From NCBI RefSeq assembly GCF_000382445.1, contig NZ_KB905473.1:74517-138042 (forward strand): a DNA stretch of 63,526 nucleotides, read 5' to 3'. The position numbers and the translations under genes are program-made. This DNA comes from Phocaeicola massiliensis B84634 = Timone 84634 = DSM 17679 = JCM 13223 (GTDB taxonomy: Bacteria > Bacteroidota > Bacteroidia > Bacteroidales > Bacteroidaceae). Shown here piece by piece: positions 16,926 to 26,900 of the stretch; positions within the stretch are counted from its first letter, which is position 1, and each line of letters starts with the position of its first letter. Under the pieces are notes generated by a model that was given only the letters and a program-made list of their open reading frames with translations, made no database searches and had not been told where the DNA came from.

Positions 16926-17786
16926 ATAGGGTGTGTCAAATCAGCATGAGCAGTAGGACTGCAGCAGATTGTAAACTTTGTTGACCAGCTAAAAATATAA
17001 ACAAAGGAGATTCTCAATTCATTTTTTATATATAGAGTGTAGGAATGTATCATATGCAATTTAAGAGCGTATTTAATTTATGTTAGGTTTAAGAGCTTTC
17101 AGAATTAACAGTAAAAGGGGAAGGTAGACTAGCTAATTTATTCAATCTTCAAATAAAAGTTTTTGGAGGTGATCTTTTTTATGATAAATGAAGAATCTTA
17201 ATATGTCAACGAATCAAAGAAAAATTGGTGTGAATAATAGCTGAATGAAGCCGTATAGGAAGAGACCCCAGCAATCTAATATCTATTGACTTATTGCCCG
17301 GTTACGGGGTTGTTGCTTATCGTATGTTTATAAACGGCATATTAATATAGAGCATATACCGTATATTGATACGCCGTTTCAAAACATTCAAGTAACATCA
17401 ACTTCTTTACCCGTTATTATATATATAGGTTATAGTTAAATAGTGACCTTTCATAAAAAGCATCCTTCGTCTATGATTTACAGCAGTTTTTCTTTGACTC
17501 GCAAACAAAATAAATTACTTCAGTTATGCTATAAAAACCCAACTGCGACAACTATAATTTTTGATTTTGTTAAATTAGAAAGTTCTTATAGTTCTTTTAA
17601 GGGAAATTTGGAAACTTCTTTAAACTTACATTGAATTAGTACGCTATGAAAATGAATATGGTACATTCCTGCTCTGCTGCAATAAGAAATGAATTGGAAG
17701 TGTCCTTTCTTCATTTTTCTAGCGGGTGTACATAGTTTACAGACTGCAACTGCTCTTCGGCTGATGACGATATCATACAACGAAGC
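16926..17786. other. AT-rich gap between the two SusC cassettes
   Basis: About 860 bp with no convincing gene. The short plus frame at 17443-17634 and the minus frames have no recognisable domain. There is one imperfect hairpin at 17332-17379. No TAnnTTTG promoter directed into either SusC gene with a usable start was found. The region looks like decaying DNA that once held the 5' parts of one or both SusC genes. Confidence 0.55.
17332..17379. repeat. Imperfect palindrome in the SusC gap
   Basis: AAACGGCATATTAATATA on the left pairs with TATATTGATACGCCGTTT on the right, with two differences that are wobble pairs on one strand and a loop of about 12 nt. There is no T-run. It sits roughly midway between the two cassettes. 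It could be an old terminator or a protein-binding site. Confidence 0.5.
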
Positions 17787-17909
17787 ATGCAGAAAAAACT
17801 TATCGTTTGGAGCGAAGTTGATGATATCGAGGAGTCGGTTATTTATGCTATTGTAGTTCGTTAAAGCACAACAAATGGTGTAAACCCAGTTTTTAACGAC
17901 GATAATACT
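17787..17909 (+). pseudogene. Decayed SusC N-terminal domain upstream of cassette 2
   Basis: In the SusC frame this reads MQKKLIVWSEVDDIEESVI, then YAIVVR, stop, STTNGVNPVFNDDNTLNVPL. It aligns with the regulatory-domain pattern VVDDTGESVIGASVVVKGTTNG..TDFDGNFTLNVPL. The stop falls where a functional copy has lysine. The frame before MQKK is not recognisable. Confidence 0.7.
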
Positions 17910-18093
17910 TTAAACGTCCCTTTAAACTGCACCGTGCAAATATCCTATATCGGTTACGTTACAAAGGATATAAAGGTCACAAGCGCAACAAATATCCTGG
18001 CTATAAAGTTGGTAGAAGATTCAGAAACTTTGGATGAGGTTGTAGTAGTAGGTTACGGTGTACAGAAAAAGGTGAATTTGACCGGTGCGGTTG
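17910..18093 (+). repeat. Inverted-repeat arm 2 of the SusC pair
   Basis: The counterpart of 16620-16801. Identical blocks at 17910-17939 and 17941-17975, and again over the codons for ETLDEVVVVGYGVQKK. Outside this arm the two loci share only weak, decayed similarity. Confidence 0.85.
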
Positions 18094-21047
18094 CTACAGT
18101 TTCTGCCGGTAAATTGGAAAGTCGTGCGACTACAAATCTGTCAAGTTCACTTTCCGGTTTGGTATCCGGTGTATCGGTAAATCAGGGTTCGGGTAAACCC
18201 GGTAGTGATGGTGCAAATATTCGTATACGTGGTATTGGTACATTTAATAGTAGTTACCTTTCTCCGTTGGTAATTGTTGACGGTTCAGAAGCAAGTATTT
18301 CTTCTGTTAACAGTGACGATGTTGAATCTATTTCATTTTTGAAAGATGCAGCTAGTGCAGCTATTTATGGTTCACGAGGTGCTAATGGTGTAATCTTGAT
18401 AACGACCAAAAAAGGGAAAAAAGGACAAGCTCCGAAAATCACTTATTCAGGTATCATATCTAATACTAAGATGAGTGGAAAGGCTTTCCGTTTTGAAGAT
18501 AATTATGCTGAATACATGGAAATGGCTAACCGTTGGGCTACTAACCGTAATTATCAGGCTGCCGGTAAATATACACAGGCTGACATTGACGAATGGAGAG
18601 AAGGTCTGGCAAAAGATCCTAACGGCATGGATAATCCGTATGGAGTTCCTAACTATCTGGCATACCCGAGCACACAGTGGGTGGATGAATTGTTCTTGTC
18701 TACTACTTCACAGAAGCATAATGTATCGGTGGTTGGTAGTAGTGAGAATACAAATTATCTTCTTTCATTCGGCTATTTGGATAATCCCGGAACATTGAAG
18801 AACACCGGATTAAAGAATTATTCGGGTCGTATTAATATTGAAACACAAATTACCAAGTTTCTGAAAGTGGGTACACAGACGTATGCCACATTCCAGACGA
18901 GAGAACCGGGTAATACTAGTTTTACTTATATGTATCAGAATACGCCTGCTGTGACTCCTTATCATGACGGTAAATATGGGGTGTCTGTAGATGGAGCATC
19001 TACCAGTAACTTGTTGGCTGATGTAATGAGCAGAGGAGGTTCTTATGATGATACTCGGTTGAATACTACTTGGTATGCAAAGGTGAATATCCTTGACGGA
19101 CTTACTGCGGAGGCACGTTTCAACTATCAGACTTTGTTTAACGAAACAGCTACTTACAGCAGAAAGGTTGATAAACAGAATTTCCGTACCGGAGAGATTA
19201 TTCCGGGTGTCAGCAGTAGCACTGCCACTACAAGCCGTGCCACTACACGTTACCAGAATCATACAAATACAGCAACCATTAATTATGCGAAAACTTTTGG
19301 TAAACATGATATTTCTATCTTGCTGGGTACAGAGCAGTATTACTGGAATGTGAAAGGATTCAGTGCTACTCGTACAGGTTTGCTTGATCTTGATTTACCT
19401 GACTTTACGGCTGCACTTGATTTGTTGGACCCGACTTTAGGAGGAACGGCAGAGCAAGATTATGGTGTTATTTCTTATTTCGGTCGTTTGAACTATGCTT
19501 ATAAGAATCGTTATCTTCTTGAAGCTAACTTCCGTCGTGATGGTTCTTCACGTTTCGGACCGGACTCACGTTGGGGAACATTCCCTTCATTCTCTGCTGC
19601 ATGGAGAATCAGTGAAGAGCCGTTTATGGAAAAAATGAAAGGTATTTTCTCAAACTTGAAGCTGCGTGCATCTTACGGAAAATTGGGTAATACTACTTCC
19701 GGTTATTATGAATGGCAGGCAACTTACGGTTCGGTTAACTATTCTTTTGACGGAAATGTATATGATGGTTTACGTCAGGGAAAGATAGCCAATCCTAACC
19801 TGCACTGGGAATCCAGTGAATCTGTGGATATAGGAATTGATGCCGGTTTCTTGAATAACCGTCTGTCTTTGGAAGCGGATTATTATTCACGTACCACGAA
19901 GGGTATTCTTGCTTCTCCTTCGGTATACATGACAATGGGAACTGTCAGTGCTCCTACTACCAATACTTCTAATATGAGAAATCAAGGTATGGAATTTACT
20001 TTACGCTGGACGGACCGTATCAAAGACTTCGAATATAGTATTAGTGCTAACTTTACTTATAATAAGAATAGAATTGTCAAGTATAAAGGTAAATACAAAG
20101 AAGGTTGGGTAACCGATGAAAACGGAAACCGGTCGTTTGTTACTAACAGAGGTGATGTAGCAGATGTCAGTGGTAATACGATTCGTGTAGAAGACCACAT
20201 GTTTGATGAGTATTATCTCTGGGAACGTCATCAGGGTAATGGCAATATTTATCTTGCAGATGGTGTGACCCCTGACCCCAATGGAGGTCCGCGTGATGGT
20301 ATGATTCGTACAAAAGCCGATTTGGACTGGGTAAGGGCAATGTTGGCATACAGAGATGCATCAGGTAATAAAGTTTATGACTTCAATGGTCAGAGTATAG
20401 GTCAGGGACAAGGCTTGTGGTATGGTGAATTGGTATATGCCGACCTGAATGGAGATGGTATGTATGGTACTAATAACAATGACCGTTTCTTTACAGGCAA
20501 GTCAACTACTCCTAAATATACTTATGGATTAAATATTTCGGCTGCCTGGAAAGGAATAGACCTGAATATGACTTGGGCCGGTAATGCCGGGATGTACTAT
20601 TATATCTTTGAACGCGGTTTCAATAATATGAGTGAAAAGAGCTGGCAGGAAGGAACGATTATTGCTCGTAATGCACGAAATATCTTCTATTACTCAAACC
20701 CTGAGGCTGCCGCAACCGATCCGTCATACGACCCGGCTAATGATCCTACTGCCAATATCAATGCTCCGTATCCGCGTATCGGTAATACAGAGACAGCATA
20801 CCGTGCCAATACCGGTAACTTGTATAATGCCTCATACATCAAGTTGAAGACGTTGCAGATTGGTTATACTTTCCCGAAATCATGGACAACAAAGGCGGCT
20901 ATCAGTAACCTGCGTGTATTCGTTTCGGGTGAGAACTTGCTGACTATTACAAACTTCCCGGGTGTAGACCCTGAAATGGGCGGTGGTGGTTTCACCTCTT
21001 ATCCTATTCCCCGTATGTTCTCCGGAGGTGTTAATATTACATTTTAA
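17934..21047 (+). CDS. SusC-family receptor lacking its 5' end (silent cassette 2)
   Basis: 1037 intact codons from ISYIGYVTKDIKV through DEVVVVGYGVQKK, the plug (RIRGIGTFNSSYLSPLVIVDG; KDAASAAIYGSRGANGVILI) and a complete beta-barrel ending FSGGVNITF. As with cassette 1, signal peptide, STN and most of the regulatory domain are missing, and the first codon is an internal GTG. The frame runs upstream to a TAA exactly 24 codons before that GTG. The barrel differs considerably from cassette 1 outside the conserved motifs, so the two would import different ligands. A SusD gene follows after 17 bp. Expression probably needs fusion to a promoter-bearing N-terminus outside the window. Confidence 0.85.
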   Translation: MQISYIGYVTKDIKVTSATNILAIKLVEDSETLDEVVVVGYGVQKKVNLTGAVATVSAGKLESRATTNLSSSLSGLVSGVSVNQGSGKPGSDGANIRIRGIGTFNSSYLSPLVIVDGSEASISSVNSDDVESISFLKDAASAAIYGSRGANGVILITTKKGKKGQAPKITYSGIISNTKMSGKAFRFEDNYAEYMEMANRWATNRNYQAAGKYTQADIDEWREGLAKDPNGMDNPYGVPNYLAYPSTQWVDELFLSTTSQKHNVSVVGSSENTNYLLSFGYLDNPGTLKNTGLKNYSGRINIETQITKFLKVGTQTYATFQTREPGNTSFTYMYQNTPAVTPYHDGKYGVSVDGASTSNLLADVMSRGGSYDDTRLNTTWYAKVNILDGLTAEARFNYQTLFNETATYSRKVDKQNFRTGEIIPGVSSSTATTSRATTRYQNHTNTATINYAKTFGKHDISILLGTEQYYWNVKGFSATRTGLLDLDLPDFTAALDLLDPTLGGTAEQDYGVISYFGRLNYAYKNRYLLEANFRRDGSSRFGPDSRWGTFPSFSAAWRISEEPFMEKMKGIFSNLKLRASYGKLGNTTSGYYEWQATYGSVNYSFDGNVYDGLRQGKIANPNLHWESSESVDIGIDAGFLNNRLSLEADYYSRTTKGILASPSVYMTMGTVSAPTTNTSNMRNQGMEFTLRWTDRIKDFEYSISANFTYNKNRIVKYKGKYKEGWVTDENGNRSFVTNRGDVADVSGNTIRVEDHMFDEYYLWERHQGNGNIYLADGVTPDPNGGPRDGMIRTKADLDWVRAMLAYRDASGNKVYDFNGQSIGQGQGLWYGELVYADLNGDGMYGTNNNDRFFTGKSTTPKYTYGLNISAAWKGIDLNMTWAGNAGMYYYIFERGFNNMSEKSWQEGTIIARNARNIFYYSNPEAAATDPSYDPANDPTANINAPYPRIGNTETAYRANTGNLYNASYIKLKTLQIGYTFPKSWTTKAAISNLRVFVSGENLLTITNFPGVDPEMGGGGFTSYPIPRMFSGGVNITF

Positions 21048-21064
21048 TTACTTATAAACAAGAC

Positions 21065-23011
21065 ATGAATATGAAAAAGATAATATATTCCTTACTTTCC
21101 ATTCTCCTTTGTGGGTTGCAAAGTTGTGTTGATTTGGATATGGCTCCTTATAACCAGGTGGCATCCGGCAACATGTGGTCTAATGCGGCACTGACCAATC
21201 AGGGAGTGGCCGGTGTTTATGCAAAAATGCGTGGATGGGGTGTTTATTCCACTTCTTATAGTTATAATGTGGTTCCTTTTGAATGCTTGGGCATGACGGG
21301 AGAAGCGTATCGTTCTATTCCTTATACGAGTGGTACGGCGGGTGCCGACAACGGATTCTTCTCTACGATGTGGAAAAACTTATATGAAGGAGTTCACCGT
21401 GCCAATGATGCTATTGCCAACCTTTCGGAAGTAGGTGGCGGTGGGGTAGACGAAGAAACCCGTTTACGCTTGTTGTCCGAAAGTAAGTTCCTCCGTGCCT
21501 ATTATTATATGCGTCTCAATGAACTTTACGGACGTTATGGTCTGGGAGTACCTATTTATACAGAACCTTTGGCTTCTGTTGAAGATTGCACGAAGGGCCA
21601 GTCACCCGAGTCTGAGGTATGGGATTTGATTGTACAAGATCTTACGGATTGTATTAACGAACCGAATTTTCCTGACCATTATAAAGAAAAAGGACGTGCT
21701 TGTAAGGGAGCCGCATACGCATTACGCGGTAGAGCGTACTTGATGCAGGGTGCCAAATATAACTATAACAATGCAGTTGGTAAGGTGGAAAGCACTACGA
21801 TTGATGCAAGTTTGCTGAGATTGGCTGTTGCTGATTTTGAGAAAGTGAAGGGTTGTGGATTCGACCTTTTCCAGGGAGGATATAAAGAGTTGTTTACTGA
21901 AGAGAATGAAGCTTGTATCGAAATGATTTTTTCGCTGCAAAATATATCCAAGCCTGACTATGGCTCTGCCATACAGAAATATTGTGGAACACGTTCTATG
22001 ATGGACCGTGAGAATAATACCGGTTTCTCATATTATGCTCCTTCACCTGCTATTGTTGACCTTTATGAGTATAAAGATGGTACTCCATTCGACTGGAATG
22101 ATATTATTCCCGGATATTTTGACGTGCCTGCTCTCGATCGTCTGGTTTATTTCTTGCGCGATACTATTGCTGACGGACAATTGGTCGGTGGAACAGCGCT
22201 CAGAAAAGCAGTTAAGAATAAAATGAAGGCATCCAATGAGCATTTGTATCTTTCGGGAGGTAACGAAGCCCGCTTGAAGAAAGCATGGGAGAATCGTGAC
22301 CCGCGACTCAATTACAATGTTATTATGCCTTATGGTGAAGAGTTTTTGGGCGGAGATGGCGATATGTACAAGGCGGGAAATACGACGCCGGTTCCTTATG
22401 TATATCGTTGGCCGGTAAGACAGTCAAGCCATTCTGTGAAAGCGCAGGAGGCTGCAGATTGGGGAGTAACCGGTAAGTATGACTTGAAACAGGATGGCAA
22501 TGGTGAGGCAGAGTTTGCTTATCGTCATCGTAAATTTGTGATGGAAGGTTATGATTGCGAGTATGCATACAATAGTCCTATTGATGAACCGATTCTGCGT
22601 TATGCTTATGTACTTTTGATGTGGTCGGAAGCTTTGTTGCAATTGGATGAGCTGGATGCGGCTGCCGAGAAAGTTAACATGATACGTCAGCGTACATCGG
22701 TGGAGATGCCTCCTTATACTTTTGCAAGCAAAGAGGACGGATTGAACAAGATTCGTAACGAGTCACGCCGTGAGCTTATCAATGAGAGTGTTAACTTTTA
22801 CGAAGAACTGCGTTGGGGTACATTGCGTGAAACAAAATACTCTACTTATATGGGTTATGAACCTTGTGCTCATACATGTAATGGACAGCAAAGTAGTGGT
22901 AACGGTGGTGTGAAATGGTCTGAGACAAATGATTATAGCATCTTCCCGGTACCTAGTGCAGAGATAGAGAAGAATCCGAATCTGAAAAAGACACCGGGAT
23001 GGCTCTATTAA
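21065..23011 (+). CDS. SusD/RagB-family glycan-binding lipoprotein (locus 2)
   Basis: A 648-residue SusD homologue. The start may be MNMKK (21065) or MKKIIYS (21071). Lipoprotein signal ending LLCGLQSC, then VDLDMAPYNQVASGNMWSN. TPR helices occur at YEGVHRANDAIANLSE, ESKFLRAYYYMRLNELYG and AYALRGRAYLMQGAKY. C-terminal motifs are NRDPRLNYNV, PILRYAYVLLMWSEALLQLDELDAAAE and DYSIFPVPSAEIEKNPNL. It pairs with the upstream SusC cassette and probably gives that importer its ligand specificity. No enzyme gene follows on the same strand, so this is a minimal susCD unit, consistent with a swappable cassette. Confidence 0.92.
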   Translation: MNMKKIIYSLLSILLCGLQSCVDLDMAPYNQVASGNMWSNAALTNQGVAGVYAKMRGWGVYSTSYSYNVVPFECLGMTGEAYRSIPYTSGTAGADNGFFSTMWKNLYEGVHRANDAIANLSEVGGGGVDEETRLRLLSESKFLRAYYYMRLNELYGRYGLGVPIYTEPLASVEDCTKGQSPESEVWDLIVQDLTDCINEPNFPDHYKEKGRACKGAAYALRGRAYLMQGAKYNYNNAVGKVESTTIDASLLRLAVADFEKVKGCGFDLFQGGYKELFTEENEACIEMIFSLQNISKPDYGSAIQKYCGTRSMMDRENNTGFSYYAPSPAIVDLYEYKDGTPFDWNDIIPGYFDVPALDRLVYFLRDTIADGQLVGGTALRKAVKNKMKASNEHLYLSGGNEARLKKAWENRDPRLNYNVIMPYGEEFLGGDGDMYKAGNTTPVPYVYRWPVRQSSHSVKAQEAADWGVTGKYDLKQDGNGEAEFAYRHRKFVMEGYDCEYAYNSPIDEPILRYAYVLLMWSEALLQLDELDAAAEKVNMIRQRTSVEMPPYTFASKEDGLNKIRNESRRELINESVNFYEELRWGTLRETKYSTYMGYEPCAHTCNGQQSSGNGGVKWSETNDYSIFPVPSAEIEKNPNLKKTPGWLY

Positions 23012-23106
23012 TAATCCGGCCTGAACGTTTTCTCTTCCGCCGAGTGGAGAGTATATGAAAGGAGAGGAGTGTGTCAAAACTAAACCGGCCTTTCCAATCG
23101 TCGGCT

Positions 23107-23176
23107 GTAGGGGCAGGGTTTGCCTGCCCGAAGACACAAAGCAAACTGTTTTCGGGCGAGCGAACCTCGCCCCTAC
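23107..23176. repeat. REP-like double hairpin
   Basis: Two 26-bp arms, GTAGGGGCAGGGTTTGCCTG... and ...GAGCGAACCTCGCCCCTAC, are in inverse orientation with an 18-bp loop. Each arm is itself a small hairpin (GGGCAG/CTGCCC and GGGCGAG/CTCGCCC). It is GC-rich against an AT-rich background. It resembles the dispersed GC-rich extragenic palindromes seen in many Bacteroidota. Confidence 0.65.
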
Positions 23177-23354
23177 GGATTAAACGACAGCATTATCCAC
23201 GTTTTGATACAATCCTTTTCTTTATTGTATGTGGCTTGTAGTTAAGAATGTCGGTTTCGGCTTCTTTCATAAATGACTTGTCATACAATGACTGAATTCA
23301 CAAAAAACAACTGCGTTTATTCTCCTAACTACCGGAAATCCACTTCTTCCTTCC

Positions 23355-23389
23355 TCCTTTCATTAGCTGTTGAAACGCCCTGTTTATGG
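23355..23389 (+). repeat. 35-bp dispersed intergenic repeat, copy 1
   Basis: Begins TCCTTTCATTAGCTGTTGAA. It matches the reverse complement of 49916-49949 (plus one flanking base) at 32 of 35 positions. Both copies are intergenic. Confidence 0.7.
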
Positions 23390-23478
23390 GGGCTTTGGTA
23401 GTGAGGGGATACCTCGTCACCACCCTTTCAGCCTCCTTTCATTCGTAAAACTTCTTCCACCAAAATCAGGAAAACAAA

Positions 23479-23539
23479 GGCTGAAGGCAGATTTTGAAGG
23501 GACTTGATAAACGCAGCTGAAAGGAGGATGAGGGGATGT
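23479..23539 (-). repeat. 61-bp dispersed intergenic repeat, copy 1
   Basis: Read on the minus strand it begins ACATCCCCTCATCCTCCTTT. It aligns without gaps to 44413-44473 on the plus strand at about 85% identity. Both are intergenic and lie 3' of genes. Confidence 0.7.
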
Positions 23540-23654
23540 CCTGTCATTCTTAATCGGTTGATTGTCCGTGTGTTCCGATTAAGATGAAAGGATGAACGGA
23601 AAAGAAGGAATAACCGAATTTGTGAGGGTGAGATATAATCCGCCCCTACAAAAA

Positions 23655-23733
23655 GATGCCGAGCTTTTTGAAAAAGATACCGAGGTTTTAAAAAAAGATA
23701 CCGAGGTTTTTGAAAAACATCAAGGTCTTTTTG
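23655..23733. repeat. 21-bp-period tandem array B
   Basis: Units start at 23655, 23676 and 23697, exactly 21 bp apart, with a partial fourth at 23718. The unit is close to GATACCGAGGTTTTTGAAAAA. Each unit carries a T-run followed by an A-run. Confidence 0.8.
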
Positions 23734-23776
23734 CATCATTCAGTACCGGCTCCTATTTTTAAATGTGCACGTAGGC

Positions 23777-23864
23777 ATCGGTCTGCACGTATATACGTAT
23801 CGGTCTACACATACGTACGCATGAGCCTGCACATACGTACGCATGAGCCTGCACGTATATATGT
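23777..23864. repeat. 22-bp tandem array with TACGTA palindromes
   Basis: Four units of exactly 22 bp, starting at 23777, 23799, 23821 and 23843. The consensus is near ATGAGCCTGCACATACGTAC followed by GC. The first half alternates ATCGGTCT and ATGAGCCT. The second half holds TACGTA or TATATA-like palindromes. It ends 48 bp before the stop of the hybrid regulator. Confidence 0.8.
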
Positions 23865-23912
23865 CATAGTGTCATTTCCCAAGACTATAAATTGAGCCGG
23901 ATAGTCTTTGAA

Positions 23913-26900
23913 TTAACTTTCCGTTTTCTTTTCCTTGCGATAGTTTTGCGGAGTACATCCATACTGATTCTTGAAGCAACGGCTGAAATATACAGGTGAG
24001 CTAAACCCGCAACGGTCACTGACTTCTGCAATAGGAATATCGGGATATTGTTGCAATAAAGCTGCAGCATGTTTCAGTCGATAATTCAAAATGAAATTAT
24101 TGGGTGTCATTCCTGTTAATGCTTTAAACTTGGTATAAAGAAGTGAACGTCCGATGCCGACTTCCTTGCAAAGTACCGGAATATCATATTCTGTATCATC
24201 AATGTGCTGTTCGATGCTCTCTGCTGTCCGTTTCAGAATATCCTTATCCAATGGATTGATACAGGTCAAATCAATTTCGGATATCGGCTTTTTATCAAAT
24301 TGGTGCTGCATGAGCAAACGGCTTCTAATCAGGTTATTGGCACGTGCTAATAATAATTGGGCATGGAAAGGTTTGGTGATATAATCGTCTGCGCCTCGGT
24401 TCAGTCCTTCAATATTCTGTTCGGTAGAATTGAGGGCAGTCAGCAATATGAGAGGTATGTGGCAATAATCAATGTTGTTTTTAATTTGCAGACACATTTC
24501 TGTTCCACTCATTTTGGGCATCATGATATCACTGATAATCAAATCTATCTTATGCTCGTATACTTGTTTTAGGCCTTCTTCTCCATTGGTAGCGCAAATT
24601 ACTTCATAAAATGGGGAGAATAGCTCTGTTAATAATTGGAGCAGTTCTTCATTGTCTTCTACCAATAATACGGTGTGGGTCTTTTCTTCTGCGTTTTCGG
24701 TATGGACTGATTCCGTCAGGTAAGTATCTGTTTCGGGCAGGACATCTAAAGAACCGGGTACAATGGAGCTTTCTTGTTGCTGGTTTGATAACTGTATGTT
24801 TTTGTCTGCCTGGAAAACGTCTGCGTTTCTGGGGAGTCGGACGGTAAATGTACTTCCTTTGCCTAGTGTACTGTCGACAGTTATCGTACCATGATGCTTT
24901 TCAACGATGGTTTTGGACAAAGCAAGACCAATACCGGTACCGGGCGATGAATATTCACCCGGCTTTTGGTTGTTTGCCTGGAAGAAGCGCGCGAATATTT
25001 GTGAAACATCGTTTTTGGCAATTCCCGATCCTGTGTCGGATATACTGATTTCTACTTCATTATCTGTTGTACGGCCGGATATGATAATATTCCCATTGTC
25101 GGGTGTATATTTAAAGGCATTGGATAATAAATTGAAGAATACTTTTTCAAGTAATTGGCTGTCAAACCAACATAGTGTGGGAGTTTCTGATAGTTGAAAG
25201 TCATAATGGATATTACGCAAATGGGCATAATCAACAAATGAAAAATAAATTTCTTTCAAAAATGGAGTTATATCTTGTTGGGATATCTGTAATGTTTTAT
25301 GGTTTTGTTCCAGTTTTCTAAACTCAAGTAATTCTGAAATCAGATTGCTCATTTGCTGTGCATTCTTTCTGATTTTTAATATTTGGTTATAGATAGAAGG
25401 ATTCAGTGAAGATTTCTGTAGAATGATATCTATATGACTGATTATTAATGTTAAGGGAGTGCGGAATTCATGGCTGACATTAGTGAAGAATACCAGCTTC
25501 TCTTGATTAAGTTGTTCTATCTGTTGTTTTTCAAAACGCTCTTTTTCTAACGAAAGTGCTAAGGTGCGCTTGGCGATTCGACTGGATATAAAATAATAAA
25601 GGCATCCTATAAAACTGATGATATAGAGCAAGAATGCCCACCAAGTGGCATACCAAGGAGCAGAGATGGTCAGTTGCATACTGATTTCTTTGTCTGTGAT
25701 GTCTCCGCTTTGGTTGCTGCTGTTATTGATGGCAGCTACTCGCAACGTATAAGTGCCCGGATCAAGATTGGTATAGTGTACTTCTGTCTGGCTGGTTTTA
25801 ATCCATTTTTTATCGAACCCGTCCAATTTATATTGGAACTGTTTTTGGGATAATTGTTGTTCATAGTCAGGCAGGGCAAAACTGAGAATTAAATTATTTT
25901 GATTATGGCTTAATTTGAGCTTTTGAGTATATGGAAAAGCCTTGGTAAGTACTCCGGTTTCATCTCCTGCCACTACCTTTTGATTATTAATCCATAATTC
26001 CGAGAAATAAAGGTTGGGGTTATGGCGGAAGGTATTGGCTTTGTGAAATTCTTCTTCCGAAAAAGAGGTTACCCCTTTGGTATCGCCCACATAAATGCGC
26101 TTTTGGTCGGAGGCGAAAATGCCGCAGCCACTTATAATGTGGGCTGTTGGAAAGTTTCTCATTAAATTAATGGTGGTAAAGCTGTTTTTTTCGGGAGAAT
26201 AGCTTGTCACTCCTTTGTCGCTGGTTATCAGTATGTTCCCACTGGGTGATAAACAAACATTGTAACAAAAGTTGCTGGGAAGCTGATGCTCTTCTGCTGT
26301 GTAATGGGCTGTCTTATGTGTTTTCTTGTCATAGAAAAACAACCCGCCTCCTAAAGTGCTGATATAGGCGCCGTTATTAGTTGCCAAGATGCGGGTTATT
26401 TTGGCATTATATCCTTTTTGCGTCAGCGGAATATAAGATGCTTCCAGCTTGTCTAAATGCATGCATACCAGATTAAACATTCCGCTCAGGTATAAATATC
26501 CTTCCGGGTCTATATCGAAATCTTCGTAGTAGGCGATTGGGATATCCAGTTTGTGAAACTTTTGCGTTTTGGTATCCAAAGAAAATACACCGTTGCGTGC
26601 TGATAAATATAATTTTCCTTTCCACATTTTTACATGGAAAACAACTTCATTCGGAGTATTGGGCTCTCCTTTCCTCCTTTCCAGATAGTTATAGAATTGT
26701 CCGGTTTGCAAATCATAACGAGACAGTCCTCCTAAATAAGTACCTATGTATATGCATTCGTTTTCTTCATCATAACATATACTTTTTATGTTATTGTGGG
26801 GGATTGAATTTTTGCCTCCTGCCGTAAACTGATGGATAATGTTCCAGTTCTTGTCGGTACAGCTGATTCCTCCTCCGTCTGTGCTGAGCCACACGTGTTC

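Larger units (their letters stand above)
23012..23912. other. 900-bp convergent intergenic region made of repeats
   Basis: No gene is supported between the converging susD and hybrid-regulator genes. It holds, in order, a REP-like double hairpin (23107-23176), a 35-bp dispersed repeat (23355-23389), a 61-bp dispersed repeat (23479-23539), a 21-bp-period array (23655-23733) and a 22-bp-period array (23777-23864). The short frames here are products of the repeats. Confidence 0.75.

Noticed and set aside
17443..17634. Possible small gene in the SusC gap
   Set aside because: 63 codons without domain, ribosome site or promoter, in decayed sequence; no link to the SusC N-terminal domain could be seen.
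16777..17934. True translation start of both SusC genes at the GTG codons
   Set aside because: The GTG lies inside the conserved strand TVQVSYIGY, no signal peptide follows, and an outer-membrane receptor without one could not be exported.
23655..23864. CRISPR-like array
   Set aside because: The units are contiguous 21- and 22-bp repeats without spacers, in two families, and no cas gene is nearby.
23710..23895. Short plus-strand open frame of 61 codons
   Set aside because: It is a translation of the tandem repeats; its histidine/arginine-rich product is a result of the TACGTA units.
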